The notes under the pieces are model-generated. The model had not been told where the DNA came from. It ran no database searches and saw only the letters and a program-made list of their open reading frames with translations. This document shows positions 14,961 to 23,885 of a stretch of DNA of 32,408 nt, piece by piece (within the stretch, counting starts at the first letter, position 1; every line of letters starts with the position of its first letter). The translations under genes and the position numbers were made by a program. Origin of the DNA: Amycolatopsis thailandensis (GTDB taxonomy: Bacteria; Actinomycetota; Actinomycetes; Mycobacteriales; Pseudonocardiaceae); contig NZ_NMQT01000137.1 of the NCBI RefSeq assembly GCF_002234405.1, positions 1 through 32,408 of the forward strand. The letters are read 5' to 3'.

Positions 14961-16368
14961 CGTCCGGCAGCAGGCCGCGCCAGCGCGGGTTGCGCAGGCA
15001 GCCCGCCTCGGTCCAGCCGCCGAAGACGACCTCGCCGACGATGGTCGGCCGCGACCAGTGCGCGTCCCTCGCCTGTTTGTCCGGCACGGAGTCGAACGGG
15101 GATGTCTTGCGCTCCAAGCGGAAAAGCCGCCGGGACAGCTCCTCCAGCTCGTCGACGGCGAAACCGACGCCGACGTTTCCGATGTACCGCAAGCCGTCCT
15201 CGTGCGGGACGCCGAGCAGCAGCGAACTGAACGTGCCCGCCCGGCTGCCACCGCCCGGCCGCCAGCCGCCCAGCACCACCTGCTGGACTCTCGTCCCGGT
15301 GATGGAAAGCCATTCCCCGGTACGTCTTCCCGGGTGGTACGCGGAGTCGGCCCGTTTGGCGATGATGCCGGCGAGCCCGTGTTCCCTGGCCGCCCGCGCG
15401 ACCGCGCCGCCGTCCCCGAGGTAGAACCGGGGGACCTGCCAGTGCGGTCCGGCGAGACCGAGCTCGTCGAGAAGCTCCCGCCGTTCGACATAGGACGACT
15501 CGGCACAGGACCGGCCGTCCAGATGCAGGAGATCGTTGACCAGGTAGAACGCCGGGTACCGGGAGGTGAGCCGTTTCGCGGACGCCTTCGTCGCCCGGGC
15601 GCGGTGCCCGAGCCCGTCCGGACTCGGCTTCCCTCCGTCGAAGACGACGATTTCCCCGTCGAGAAAGGCTTCGGTGGCACCGAGTTGTTCGCCCAGCCCG
15701 CGGAATTCGGGGTACAGCCCGGTGACGTCGTCACCTGAATCGTCGTAGGCGGTGACCCGGCCGCCGGACACGCGGATCAAGGTGCGGCGCCCGGACCAGT
15801 CGAATTCGTAAGCCCATCGCGCGTCTTCGCCGGTGGAGGGGAGACGCCCCGGTTTGGTCAGCATCGGCGCGAGGAACGGCGGAAGTTCCGCGCGGCCCGG
15901 TTCGGCGGGATCGAGCCGTTTGAGCAGCCAGCCGCGATCGTTCCCGTCCTTCCGCACATTGAGGAACAGGTATTTCCCGCGGGCCCGTTTCCCGTGGAAG
16001 ACGACCTCGACCTTGTGGTTGTTGAAGTGCAGTGTTTCGTACCGGCCGGTGTCCCAGATGGTCATGGTGCCGCCGCCGTATTCGCCGGCGGGGATTTCAC
16101 CTTCGAAGGTGAGGTATTCCATCGGGTGGTCTTCGGTGTGCACTGCCAGGCGTTCGAGGTCCGGCGACATCGGCAGGCCCTTGGGTACCGCCCAGGAGAC
16201 GAGCACGCCGTCCCGTTCGAGTCTGACGTCCCAGTGCAGGCTGCTCGCGTGGTGTTCCTGGATGACGAAGAGATCGTCGGCCCCGGTCTCCCCGTCGCGC
16301 TCCGGAAGGGGTTCGGGAGTCCGCCCCGGTCTGCGCTTACGGCGATACTCGCCGAGTTTCTCCGCCAT
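14929..16368 (-). CDS. LigD-like phosphoesterase with degenerate DNA ligase domain
   Basis: A 479-residue two-domain protein related to LigD. The N-terminal 3'-phosphoesterase domain (about 30-150) keeps the residues used by LigD PE domains: H39, H45, D47, R49, H81 and Y85. The ligase domain (about 160-475) has the overall layout (FLDGEIVVF, IIAKRADSAYHPGRR, LLLGVPHEDGLRYIGNVGVGF) but motif I reads E-F-D-W-S-G-R where active ligases have E-x-K-x-D-G; the adenylated lysine is Asp190. Motif V reads WLSIT instead of WLKVK, and motif IV lacks its usual Glu. It is therefore probably unable to adenylate. ATG 16368 lies behind GGAGAGGGG, 14 bases upstream. Ku is encoded 9 kb away. It may process 3' ends or act as a scaffold. 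Confidence 0.85.
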   Translation of the reverse strand: MAEKLGEYRRKRRPGRTPEPLPERDGETGADDLFVIQEHHASSLHWDVRLERDGVLVSWAVPKGLPMSPDLERLAVHTEDHPMEYLTFEGEIPAGEYGGGTMTIWDTGRYETLHFNNHKVEVVFHGKRARGKYLFLNVRKDGNDRGWLLKRLDPAEPGRAELPPFLAPMLTKPGRLPSTGEDARWAYEFDWSGRRTLIRVSGGRVTAYDDSGDDVTGLYPEFRGLGEQLGATEAFLDGEIVVFDGGKPSPDGLGHRARATKASAKRLTSRYPAFYLVNDLLHLDGRSCAESSYVERRELLDELGLAGPHWQVPRFYLGDGGAVARAAREHGLAGIIAKRADSAYHPGRRTGEWLSITGTRVQQVVLGGWRPGGGSRAGTFSSLLLGVPHEDGLRYIGNVGVGFAVDELEELSRRLFRLERKTSPFDSVPDKQARDAHWSRPTIVGEVVFGGWTEAGCLRNPRWRGLLPDVSADEVELDG

Positions 16369-16437
16369 GGTCGGCCAGCGCACCCCTCTCCGGATCCGGT
16401 TCCGCAAGCCTAGCGCCGTTCATGGTCCGCACGCGTG

Positions 16438-16484
16438 ATGAAGGCCCCCTTTCCTGCCGTGAAAGCAAGAAAGGGGGCCTTCGT
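16438..16484 (-). terminator. Hairpin terminator after the ABC exporter genes
   Basis: AAGGCCCCCTTTC (16441-16453) pairs exactly with GAAAGGGGGCCTT (16469-16481), with three further pairs including one wobble outside. It lies 13 bp beyond the minus-strand exporter stop. The outer arm TGAAGGCC links it to the GTGAAGGCC hairpin family. Confidence 0.75.
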
Positions 16485-16496
16485 GCCGAAGGTGGC

Positions 16497-18521
16497 TCAG
16501 TCGGTTTCGGCCAGTGCCTCCGCGAACTGGGCCGCGTACAGCTTCGAGTACGCACCACCGGTGAGCAGCAGCGTTTCGTGGTCGCCCTGCTCGACGATCG
16601 AGCCGTTCTCCATCACGAGGATGACGTCCGCGTCCCGGATGGTGGAGAGCCGGTGCGCGATGACGAAACTCGTCCGCCCTTCGCGCAGCGAATTCATCGC
16701 CCGCTGGATCAGCACCTCGGTCCGGGTGTCGACCGAACTGGTGGCCTCGTCGAGGATGAGGATCGCGGGCTTCGCCAAGAACGCCCTCGCGACGGTGATC
16801 AGCTGTTTCTCACCGGCGCTGACCGTGCCGCCCTCGTCGTCGATCACCGTGTCGTAGCCGTCGGGCAAGGTGCGGACGAACCGGTCGACGTGAGTCGCCT
16901 TGGCCGCCGCGACGATCTCCTCGTCCGTGGCGCCCGCGGAACCGTAGGCGATGTTCTCCGCGATCGTGCCGCCGAACAGCCACGCGTCCTGCAGCACCAT
17001 GCCGGTCTTGGCCCGCAGGTCTTCGCGGTCCATCTCGGCGATGTCCACCCCGTCGAGGGTGATGCGGCCGCCGTCGAGCTCGTAGAACCGCATGAGCAGG
17101 TTGACCAGGGTGGTCTTCCCCGCGCCGGTCGGGCCGACGATGGCCACCGTGTGCCCCGGTTCGACGGTGAGCGAAAGGTCTTCGATGAGCGGCGTGTCCT
17201 CGGCGTACCGGAACGACACGTGCTCGAATTCGACCTGGCCGCGCACGTCCCGCACCCGGGCGGGCTCGGCGGGTTCGGGCTCCTGCTCGTCCGCGTCGAG
17301 CAACGCGAAGACCCGTTCCGCGGACGCGATCCCGGACTGGAGCAGGTTCGCCATGCTGGCGATCTGCGTGACCGGCTGGCTGAACTGCCGCGAGTACTGG
17401 ATGAACGCCTGGACGTCGCCGAGCGACAGCGTCCCGGAAGCCACCCGCAGCGCGCCGATCACGGCCACCAGCACGTAGCTCAGGTTGCCGATGAACATCA
17501 TCGCGGGCTGGATGGTGCCCGAGATGAACTGCGCCTTGAAGCTCGCGCCGTACAGCGTGTCGTTGTGCTCGCGGAAGACCTCCTCGGCCTCCTCGCGGCG
17601 CCCGAACACCTTGACCAGCGAGTGCCCGGTGTACATCTCCTCGATGTGCGCGTTGAGCCGCCCGGTGGTGGACCACTGCTTGATGAACTGCGGCTGCGCC
17701 TTCTTGCCGATCTTGGCCGCGACGATCACCGAAGCCGGCACCGAAAGCAGCGCGACCAGTGCCAGCACCGGCGAGATGACGAGCATCATCACGAGCACGC
17801 CGACGACCATCAGCAGCGACGACACGATCTGCGCGAGGGTCTGCTGCAGCGACAGCGCGAGGTTGTCGATGTCGTTGGTCGCCCGGCTCAGCACCTCACC
17901 GCGCGGCTGGCGGTCGAAGTAGCTCAGCGGGAGCTTGGCGAACTTCTCCTCGATCCGCTCCCGCAGTTCGAACACCGCCCGCTGGACCAGGTTCGTCGTC
18001 AGCCGCGCCTGGAGAAGCGAGAAGAACGACGCGACGATGTAGAGCAGCAGCACCCACATCAGGACCTGGCCGACGGCGTCGATGTCGATGCGCTGGCCCG
18101 GAACGAAGTCGATCCCCGAGTACAGGTCGGCGAGGGTGGTGTTGCCTTCCGCCCGCAGCCCCGCGATGACCTGTTCCTTGCTCACCGTCGGCGGCATGTC
18201 CTTCGCGACGACGCCCGCGAAGATCAGGTCCGTCGCCATGCCGAGGATCTTCGGCCCGATGACGCTCAGCGTGACGCTGGCGATGCCGAAAAGCAGGACC
18301 CCGTACAGCATGGCGCGCTGCGGCTTCAGCAGGCGCAGCAGGCGTTTCAGTGACCCCTTGAAGTCCAGGGCCTTCTCGGCGGATTGTCCGCCCATGAAGG
18401 CGGCGGGCCCACGGGCGAAACCGCCTCCGCCGGGTCCGGGGCCCCGTGCCGCGCTCGCGCGCTCACCCGCCGGTTTGGCCGGAGCGCTCGAAGTGGACTC
18501 TGTGGATTCGGGCGCGCTCAT
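16497..18521 (-). CDS. ABC exporter half-transporter, canonical ATPase site
   Basis: A 674-residue exporter subunit: a 60-residue Pro/Gly/Ala-rich cytoplasmic extension, six membrane helices (about 85-390) and a C-terminal nucleotide-binding domain (about 425-665). Walker A is GPTGAGKTT, the signature is VSAGEKQ rather than LSGGQ, and Walker B ILILDEATSSVD keeps the catalytic Glu. Its partner downstream of the TetR gene has the opposite pattern, so the two should form a heterodimer with one good ATP site. The start ATG overlaps the partner's stop (TGATG), which supports co-translation. The exported substrate is unknown; local TetR control suggests a drug or toxic metabolite. Confidence 0.93.
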   Translation of the reverse strand: MSAPESTESTSSAPAKPAGERASAARGPGPGGGGFARGPAAFMGGQSAEKALDFKGSLKRLLRLLKPQRAMLYGVLLFGIASVTLSVIGPKILGMATDLIFAGVVAKDMPPTVSKEQVIAGLRAEGNTTLADLYSGIDFVPGQRIDIDAVGQVLMWVLLLYIVASFFSLLQARLTTNLVQRAVFELRERIEEKFAKLPLSYFDRQPRGEVLSRATNDIDNLALSLQQTLAQIVSSLLMVVGVLVMMLVISPVLALVALLSVPASVIVAAKIGKKAQPQFIKQWSTTGRLNAHIEEMYTGHSLVKVFGRREEAEEVFREHNDTLYGASFKAQFISGTIQPAMMFIGNLSYVLVAVIGALRVASGTLSLGDVQAFIQYSRQFSQPVTQIASMANLLQSGIASAERVFALLDADEQEPEPAEPARVRDVRGQVEFEHVSFRYAEDTPLIEDLSLTVEPGHTVAIVGPTGAGKTTLVNLLMRFYELDGGRITLDGVDIAEMDREDLRAKTGMVLQDAWLFGGTIAENIAYGSAGATDEEIVAAAKATHVDRFVRTLPDGYDTVIDDEGGTVSAGEKQLITVARAFLAKPAILILDEATSSVDTRTEVLIQRAMNSLREGRTSFVIAHRLSTIRDADVILVMENGSIVEQGDHETLLLTGGAYSKLYAAQFAEALAETD

Positions 18522-20254
18522 CAGGCGGCCTCCTGCTCGGTCAGCTGGGACAGCACGATCTCCCGATAGGTTTCGTTGCCGTCCATGAGTTCGGTGTGCG
18601 TGCCGTTGCCGACGACGCGGCCTTCGTCGAGCACGACGATCCGGTCGGCGTGGCGGATCGTGCTGACCCGCTGCGCGACGATCACCACGGTCGCCTCGGC
18701 GGTCTCGGCCACCAGCGCCCGCCGCAGCGCGGCGTCGGTCGCGTAGTCGAGCGCGGAGAACGAGTCGTCGAAGAGGTAGATCTCGGGGCGCCGCACCAGC
18801 ATCCGCGCGATCGCGAGCCGCTGGCGCTGACCACCCGAGACGTTGGTCCCGCCCTGGGAGATGGGGGAATCGAGCCCCTCGGGCATCCGCTCGACGAAGT
18901 CCTTGCCCTGGGCCACTTCCAGCGCGTGCCAGAGTTCCTCGTCGGTGGCGTCCGCCTTGCCGTAGCGGAGGTTGCTCGCGACCGTCCCGGCGAACAGGTA
19001 CGGCTTCTGCGGCACCAGCCCGACGGCGTCGGACAGCACGGTCGGATCCAGCTCCCGGACGTCGACGTCGTCGACGCGCACCGAGCCGCCGGTGGCGTCC
19101 ATCAGCCGGGGGATGAGGTTCAGCAGCGTGGTCTTCCCGCTGCCCGTGCTGCCGATGATCGCGGTGGTCTCACCCGGCCTGGCCAGCAGCGAGATCTCCT
19201 GCAGCACCGGCTTCTCCGCGCCGGGGTAGCGGAATTCCACATCGGACAGTTCGAGCCGTCCGTGCACCTCGCCGGGGCTGACCGGGTTCGCCGGGAGGAC
19301 GACGCTGGTGTGCGTGTCGAGCACCTCGGTGATGCGCTCGGCGCTGACCTCGGCGCGCGGCACCATCATGAACATGAAGGTGGCCATCATGACCGCCATC
19401 AGGATCTGCATCAGATACGACAGGAAGGCGGTGAGCGCGCCGATCTGCATGCTGCCGTCGTCGATGCGCAGCCCGCCGAACCAGAGCACGGCGACGCTGG
19501 AGGCGTTCATCACGAGCATGACGATGGGGAACATGAGCGCCATGAGCCTGCCGACGATCAGCGAGACGTCCAGCAGTTCGGTGTTCGCCTTGGTGAACCG
19601 GCGCCGTTCGTGGGTGTCCTTGACGAAGGCCCGGATGACCCGGATGCCCATGATCTGCTCGCGCAGGATCTGGTTGATCTTGTCGATGCGCTCCTGCATC
19701 AGGCGGAACGCCGGCCGCATCTTCGCGATGATGACGCCGACCGCGGCACCGAGGATCGGCACCACGACCACGAGCAGCCAGGAGAGGGTGACGTCCTGGT
19801 TCAGCGCCATGATGATGCCGCCGAAGCACATGATCGGCGCGGACACCACCAGGGTGAAGGACATCAACGTCAGCATCTGGACCTGCTGGACGTCGTTGGT
19901 GGTGCGGGTGATCAGCGACGGTGTCCCGAAGTGGCCGACCTCGCGGGCGGAGAAGTCCTGGACCCGGTGGAAGATCGCGCCGCGGACGTCGCGGCCGACC
20001 GCCATCGCGGTGCGGGCGCCGTAGTAGACGGCGCCGATCGAGCACGCGATCTGGACCAGCGACACGAGCAGCATGACGCCGCCGACGCCGAGGATGTAGT
20101 CCATGTCGCCCTTGACCACGCCGTGATCGATGATGTCGGCGTTCAGCGTGGGCAAGTAGAGCCCGGCGAGGGTCTGGACGAACTGCAGCAGCACGATCAG
20201 CCACAGTTCTCGCCGGTACGGGCGCAGGTGAATGCGCAACAGCTTCGTCAGCAC
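18521..20254 (-). CDS. ABC exporter half-transporter, degenerate ATPase site
   Basis: A 577-residue exporter subunit with six membrane helices (about 15-310) and an ATPase domain (about 335-570). Walker A is GSTGSGKTT and the signature NVSGGQRQR is canonical, but Walker B reads YLFDDSFSALD with Asp in place of the catalytic Glu. This is the usual mark of the non-hydrolysing site in heterodimeric exporters such as TM287/288 or BmrCD. The GTG at 20254 has GGGGGAG eight bases upstream. It is the middle gene of a TetR-ABC-ABC operon: the TetR stop is 31 bp upstream and the next subunit overlaps its stop codon. Confidence 0.93.
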   Translation of the reverse strand: MLTKLLRIHLRPYRRELWLIVLLQFVQTLAGLYLPTLNADIIDHGVVKGDMDYILGVGGVMLLVSLVQIACSIGAVYYGARTAMAVGRDVRGAIFHRVQDFSAREVGHFGTPSLITRTTNDVQQVQMLTLMSFTLVVSAPIMCFGGIIMALNQDVTLSWLLVVVVPILGAAVGVIIAKMRPAFRLMQERIDKINQILREQIMGIRVIRAFVKDTHERRRFTKANTELLDVSLIVGRLMALMFPIVMLVMNASSVAVLWFGGLRIDDGSMQIGALTAFLSYLMQILMAVMMATFMFMMVPRAEVSAERITEVLDTHTSVVLPANPVSPGEVHGRLELSDVEFRYPGAEKPVLQEISLLARPGETTAIIGSTGSGKTTLLNLIPRLMDATGGSVRVDDVDVRELDPTVLSDAVGLVPQKPYLFAGTVASNLRYGKADATDEELWHALEVAQGKDFVERMPEGLDSPISQGGTNVSGGQRQRLAIARMLVRRPEIYLFDDSFSALDYATDAALRRALVAETAEATVVIVAQRVSTIRHADRIVVLDEGRVVGNGTHTELMDGNETYREIVLSQLTEQEAA

Positions 20255-20285
20255 AACGGTTACTCCCCCAGTGGTGGGTAGGGTG

Positions 20286-20933
20286 TTACTTCTTCTTCGG
20301 TTTCTTCACCGGTTCGGGGCGGGTGAGCGACGGGATTCCCGCCGCGGCCTCGCGCAGAAGGACTCCGAGTGTTTCGAGGAACGGCCGGGCACCCTCGTTG
20401 ATCAGCCAGCTGAAGAACGCCGTCTTCACCGCGGACTCCACGATCGCCGCCATGAGCCGCGCGTTCAACGCGTTTTCCGCGCCCGCGCCCGCGCGTTCCA
20501 GGATGGCGTCCGCCAGTACCTGCTCGACCTTGGCGTGCGCCTTGAGGAACTCGCCCTGCACCGACGGGTGCAGGAGCAGTGATCGCGCCAGCTCGACCGA
20601 GCCGCGGTTCGGCTCGCCCAAGCTGCTGTAGGCCTCCAGCGTCGCCGTCCCGACCGCCTCCCACAGCGTCTCTTCGGAAGGCCGCTCGCGCAGCGCCTCC
20701 CGCAAGAGTTCCTGCCGTTCGACGATGAACGAGCAGATCGCCTCCTCCTTGCTGGAGAAGTAGTTGTTGAACGTGCGCGGGGAGACGCCGACGGCGTTGG
20801 CGATGTCCTCGACGCGGACCTGCTCGACCCCCTTCTCCATGGCGAGCTTGAGCGCGGCCTCGCTCATGGCGCGACGGGCCGCGCGCTTCTTGCGTTCGCG
20901 CAGTCCGAGAGGGGCGATGGAGTCCGGTGTCAC
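20286..20933 (-). CDS. TetR-family repressor of the exporter operon
   Basis: A 215-residue TetR-type regulator. The N-terminal helix-turn-helix reads VRVEDIANAVGVSPRTFNNYFSSKEEAI-like (about residues 38-66), and the C-terminal ligand domain ends in a basic tail KKPKKK. It should repress the two downstream exporter genes and itself; this is inferred from order and the 31-bp spacing. The GTG at 20933 is chosen because a TACTCT -10 element lies only 7 bp upstream, making the transcript leaderless; the longer frame to 20999 would run through that promoter. Inverted sequences around the promoter are candidate operators. Confidence 0.88.
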   Translation of the reverse strand: MTPDSIAPLGLRERKKRAARRAMSEAALKLAMEKGVEQVRVEDIANAVGVSPRTFNNYFSSKEEAICSFIVERQELLREALRERPSEETLWEAVGTATLEAYSSLGEPNRGSVELARSLLLHPSVQGEFLKAHAKVEQVLADAILERAGAGAENALNARLMAAIVESAVKTAFFSWLINEGARPFLETLGVLLREAAAGIPSLTRPEPVKKPKKK

Positions 20934-20940
20934 GACCGAC

Positions 20941-20969
20941 AGAGTAGGCAAAAGTTGCGTGCCCCGCAA
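20941..20969 (-). promoter_or_regulatory. Promoter of the TetR-exporter operon (leaderless)
   Basis: On the minus strand TTGCGG (20969-20964) and TACTCT (20946-20941) are spaced by 17 bp. The start codon GTG is 7 bp after the -10, so transcription should begin at or beside it. Flanking AAAAGTTGCG (20951) and CGCACTTTT (about 20986) form an imperfect inverted repeat that overlaps the promoter and may be the TetR operator. Confidence 0.55.
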
Positions 20970-21205
20970 ATTTATGCGCACTCCGCACTTTTCGGGCATC
21001 CCCCGTGGCGCAGGACACGCAAGATGAGCCGAATGGCCTAGCGTGCGCCGCTCACCAGCCGTAACGCTTTGGCGGACACGTCACTGCCAGCGGTTGGGCG
21101 GAAACCGACTGTGGACACGGATAGTGACTTCTGCTTGCATGGCCGTCGTTGTGCTGGGGAGTGCGACACGGGTCCGGGTATGCGAAGAGAAAGAAGTGGA
21201 AGCAC

Positions 21206-22438
21206 ATGGTGACGCGGGCTCGAGGCTTGCTTGACCGCTCACGGGTTCTTCTGGACCGTTCCAGGGTCGCCGCGGCGCAGTTCCTCGCCGCACCGCCCCG
21301 GCACGCTCCGTCGGCTCCGCCCGCCGAACAACCGGTGGTGGAGCAGCGGCCTGCCGTGGAAGCGCCGGACGCGGGTGCGCTCGCCGGTGTCTGTTCCAAT
21401 GTCGCGCTGCGCGACCTCAACCTGCTCGACCAGCTGCTCGCGCAGCTGGAGACGATGGAGGCGGGGGAGGAGAACTCCGACCGTCTCGCCGAGCTCTACC
21501 GGCTCGACCACCTGGCGACCCGTTTGCGGCGCAACGCCGAGAACCTGCGCGTGCTCGCCGGCCGCGACGCCGATGACACCGCTGCCGGGATCTCGTCCGT
21601 GCTCGACGTGATGCGGGCCGCGATGTCGTCCATCGACCACTACTCGCGGATCACGATCGGCCGCGTGGTTTCGCTCGGCGTAGTCGGTTTCGCCGCCGAA
21701 GACGTCAGCCGGATCCTCGCGGAACTGTTCGACAACGCGGCGAACCAGTCGTCGCCCAGTTCGCCGGTCAGCGTCAGCGCGCACCTCACCGAACAGGGGA
21801 GTGTGCTGATCCGCATCGAGGACGAGGGCATCGGCATGCCGCCGGACCGCCTCGCGGTACTGAACGAGCGCCTCGCGGCCGGTGCCGTGCTCGACGACGA
21901 TTCGGTGCGGCACATGGGACTCGCCGTCGTCGGCAGGCTCGCCGACCGGCACGAGATCACCGTGAAGCTCGACCGCCGCACCCCGCACGGCACGGTCGCC
22001 ACCGTGTTGCTGCCGGTCCCGGTGGTCTCGGAGCTGGCCGAGAAGCAGTGGTCCGGTTCGCAGACCGTGGTGCTGCCGCAGACCAGGATCACCAACGGAG
22101 CGCCCGTGGGAACCCCCGTCGCGACGCCGTCCGGGCTGCCGAGGCGCCGCCCCGCCACGACGGAACCCGCACCGGAACCGGAACGCAAGCCCAGCCCGCG
22201 TCCGCGCACGGCCTTCCAGCCGCCCGCCGACGGTGGCACCACGGCGAGCGGTCTTCCGCGCCGGGTTTCCCGCAGTATCAGGACTTTGCCCGACGAACCG
22301 GCCCCGCCGACCACCCCGTCCGCCGACGCGGCGGACGGGCATGAGGCGCTGCTGGCCGACCTCGATGCCTTCAGCGACGGCGAGCGCGCCGCCCTCGACG
22401 ACCGGCACGAGCGTGAGACCGGAGGAAACACCCAGTGA
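21206..22438 (+). CDS. cvnA: Conservon histidine kinase-like ATPase (CvnA)
   Basis: First gene of a four-gene conservon. The 410-residue product has a helical region with YRLDHLATRLRRNAENLRVLAG (His102, the family's phospho-acceptor-like block), then a GHKL ATPase domain (about 150-290; N-box ELFDNAAN at 173-180, IEDEGIGMPP, MGLAVVGRLADRH). The rest is a long Pro/Arg-rich low-complexity tail. Many CvnA proteins have an N-terminal membrane sensor; here there is none, so the protein looks soluble. The ATG at 21206 is preceded by purine-rich sequence (AGAAAGAAGTGGAAG). The stop overlaps the next gene's start by 4 bp. Output is thought to go to the GTPase rather than to a response regulator. Confidence 0.92.
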   Translation: MVTRARGLLDRSRVLLDRSRVAAAQFLAAPPRHAPSAPPAEQPVVEQRPAVEAPDAGALAGVCSNVALRDLNLLDQLLAQLETMEAGEENSDRLAELYRLDHLATRLRRNAENLRVLAGRDADDTAAGISSVLDVMRAAMSSIDHYSRITIGRVVSLGVVGFAAEDVSRILAELFDNAANQSSPSSPVSVSAHLTEQGSVLIRIEDEGIGMPPDRLAVLNERLAAGAVLDDDSVRHMGLAVVGRLADRHEITVKLDRRTPHGTVATVLLPVPVVSELAEKQWSGSQTVVLPQTRITNGAPVGTPVATPSGLPRRRPATTEPAPEPERKPSPRPRTAFQPPADGGTTASGLPRRVSRSIRTLPDEPAPPTTPSADAADGHEALLADLDAFSDGERAALDDRHERETGGNTQ

Positions 22439-22869
22439 CCGCCCAGGACGCGACCACGGATTTCACGTGGCTGCTCGACGACTTCGTGCGCAAGGTGCAC
22501 GGCGCCAGTCACGCGCTGATCATGTCCGTCGACGGTTTCCCTTTGACCGCTTCGGAATCGGTGTCCAGTGACGACGCCGAGCAGCTCGCCGCGATCGCGA
22601 GCGGTCTGCTCAGCCTCGCGGGCAACAGCGCCGCGCTGTTCGGCAAGGGCAATTGCGAGCAGATCATCATCCGGCTCACCCGCGGATACTTCCTGTTCAT
22701 GGGGATCGGGTCGGAGGCCGGGCTCGCGGTGCTCACCGAACCGGACTGCGACATGAAGGTCGTCGCCTACGAGATGACCCAGTTCATCACCAACGCCGGT
22801 CACGCCCTCACCCCCGAGGTGCGAGCGGGACTCCGGCAGGTCCTGACCGCCCGACGGCCGCCGGCCTGA
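22435..22869 (+). CDS. cvnB: Roadblock/LC7 protein of the conservon (CvnB)
   Basis: A 144-residue Roadblock/LC7 domain protein. The block VRKVHGASHALIMSVDGFPLTASESV and the following AEQLAAIASGLLSLAG are typical of the bacterial MglB-like family, which binds and activates Ras-like GTPases. The GTG at 22435 overlaps the cvnA stop (GTGA), indicating translational coupling. It should act with the GTPase encoded two genes later. Confidence 0.93.
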   Translation: MTAQDATTDFTWLLDDFVRKVHGASHALIMSVDGFPLTASESVSSDDAEQLAAIASGLLSLAGNSAALFGKGNCEQIIIRLTRGYFLFMGIGSEAGLAVLTEPDCDMKVVAYEMTQFITNAGHALTPEVRAGLRQVLTARRPPA

Positions 22870-22888
22870 GAATCCGGAGAAGGAAGGG

Positions 22889-23272
22889 ATGACCGTGTCC
22901 AGCGATCAAGCTCCGGACCGGCCGGTCAAGATGCGCAGCCGCAGAATCCGGCCGTACGCGCTGACCGGCGGCCGCACCAAGAGCAGCCAGCTGCTCCTGG
23001 TGGAGACCCTGATCTCGGTTCCGCGCTACGACCCGTCGCTGGCCGAGGCGCTGATGCCCGAATCGCGTTCGCTGTACGAGCGCGCCCGCGAACGCTCGTC
23101 GATCGCCGAGCTTTCGGTGGGCCTGGATCTGCCTTTGGGCGTGGTCCGCGTGCTCATCGGCGATCTCGCCACCCAGGGCGCCGTCTTCGTGCACCCGACG
23201 GCCCACGCTTACAACCACGATACGAACGTGCTCGAGAGGATCCTCGATGGACTCAAGCGCCTCCCGGTCTGA
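22889..23272 (+). CDS. cvnC: DUF742 protein of the conservon (CvnC)
   Basis: A 127-residue DUF742 protein. The motif RIRPYALTGGRT near the start and LSVGLDLPLGVVRVLIGDLATQGAVFV in the second half are diagnostic; the latter looks like a winged-helix fold, though DNA binding has not been shown for the family to my knowledge. The ATG has GGAGAAGGAAGG upstream. The last 26 bp overlap cvnD, so expression is coupled. Confidence 0.93.
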   Translation: MTVSSDQAPDRPVKMRSRRIRPYALTGGRTKSSQLLLVETLISVPRYDPSLAEALMPESRSLYERARERSSIAELSVGLDLPLGVVRVLIGDLATQGAVFVHPTAHAYNHDTNVLERILDGLKRLPV

Positions 23273-23861
23273 CGCCGATCTTCTCGCCATCTCCGCCAAG
23301 ATCGTGGTCGCCGGTGGATTCGGCGTGGGCAAGACGACGTTCGTCGGCTCCGTCTCCGAGGTCCCGCCCCTGAGCAACGAGGCCTGGATGACCGAGGCGG
23401 GCGCCGGGGTCGACGAGCTGGTGCCGCCCGGGACCAAATCCACGACCACGGTCGCGATGGACTTCGGCCGGATCACCCTGCGCGAAGACCTGCTCCTGTA
23501 CCTGTTCGGCACCCCCGGTCAGGCTCGCTTCTGGTTCCTCTGGGACGACCTCTCGCGCGGCGCGCTCGGCGCCGTCGTGCTGGTCGACACCAGCCGGATC
23601 GACCAGTCGTTCGCCGCGATCAACTACTTCGAGAACGACTCCGAACTGCCGTTCATCGTCGCGGTCAACCAGTTCGAGGGGATGCCGGTGCACGACCTCG
23701 AAGAGGTCCGCGACGCGCTGGCGCTGTCCCCGGACATCCCGCTGGTCACCTGCGACGCCCGTGACCCGAAGTCGGCGGTCGCGACGCTCCAGGAACTGGT
23801 GTCCCACACGCTGTCCCTCGCGGTGGTCTCCGGACCCGGCCGTGAATTCGCACTCAGCTGA
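23247..23861 (+). CDS. cvnD: Ras-like small GTPase of the conservon (CvnD)
   Basis: A 204-residue GTPase of the conservon/MglA-like group. G1 is GGFGVGKT (residues 23-30), G3 is LFGTPGQARF and the G4 position reads NQFE instead of NKxD, which is usual for this group. The ATG at 23247 has GAGAGGA six bases upstream inside cvnC. It should cycle between GDP and GTP states under control of the Roadblock protein and the CvnA ATPase. No membrane anchor or lipidation site is visible. The monooxygenase gene begins 24 bp after its stop, so it is likely in the same transcript. Confidence 0.93.
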   Translation: MDSSASRSDADLLAISAKIVVAGGFGVGKTTFVGSVSEVPPLSNEAWMTEAGAGVDELVPPGTKSTTTVAMDFGRITLREDLLLYLFGTPGQARFWFLWDDLSRGALGAVVLVDTSRIDQSFAAINYFENDSELPFIVAVNQFEGMPVHDLEEVRDALALSPDIPLVTCDARDPKSAVATLQELVSHTLSLAVVSGPGREFALS

Positions 23862-23885
23862 ACAGTTCCGGGAGGAATGTCGAGG

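Noticed and set aside
21148..21181. Stress-sigma promoter for the conservon (GGGTAT at 21176)
   Set aside because: The -10-like hexamer is present, but no GTTT-type -35 lies at 15-16 bp; the nearest GTTG is 24 bp away.
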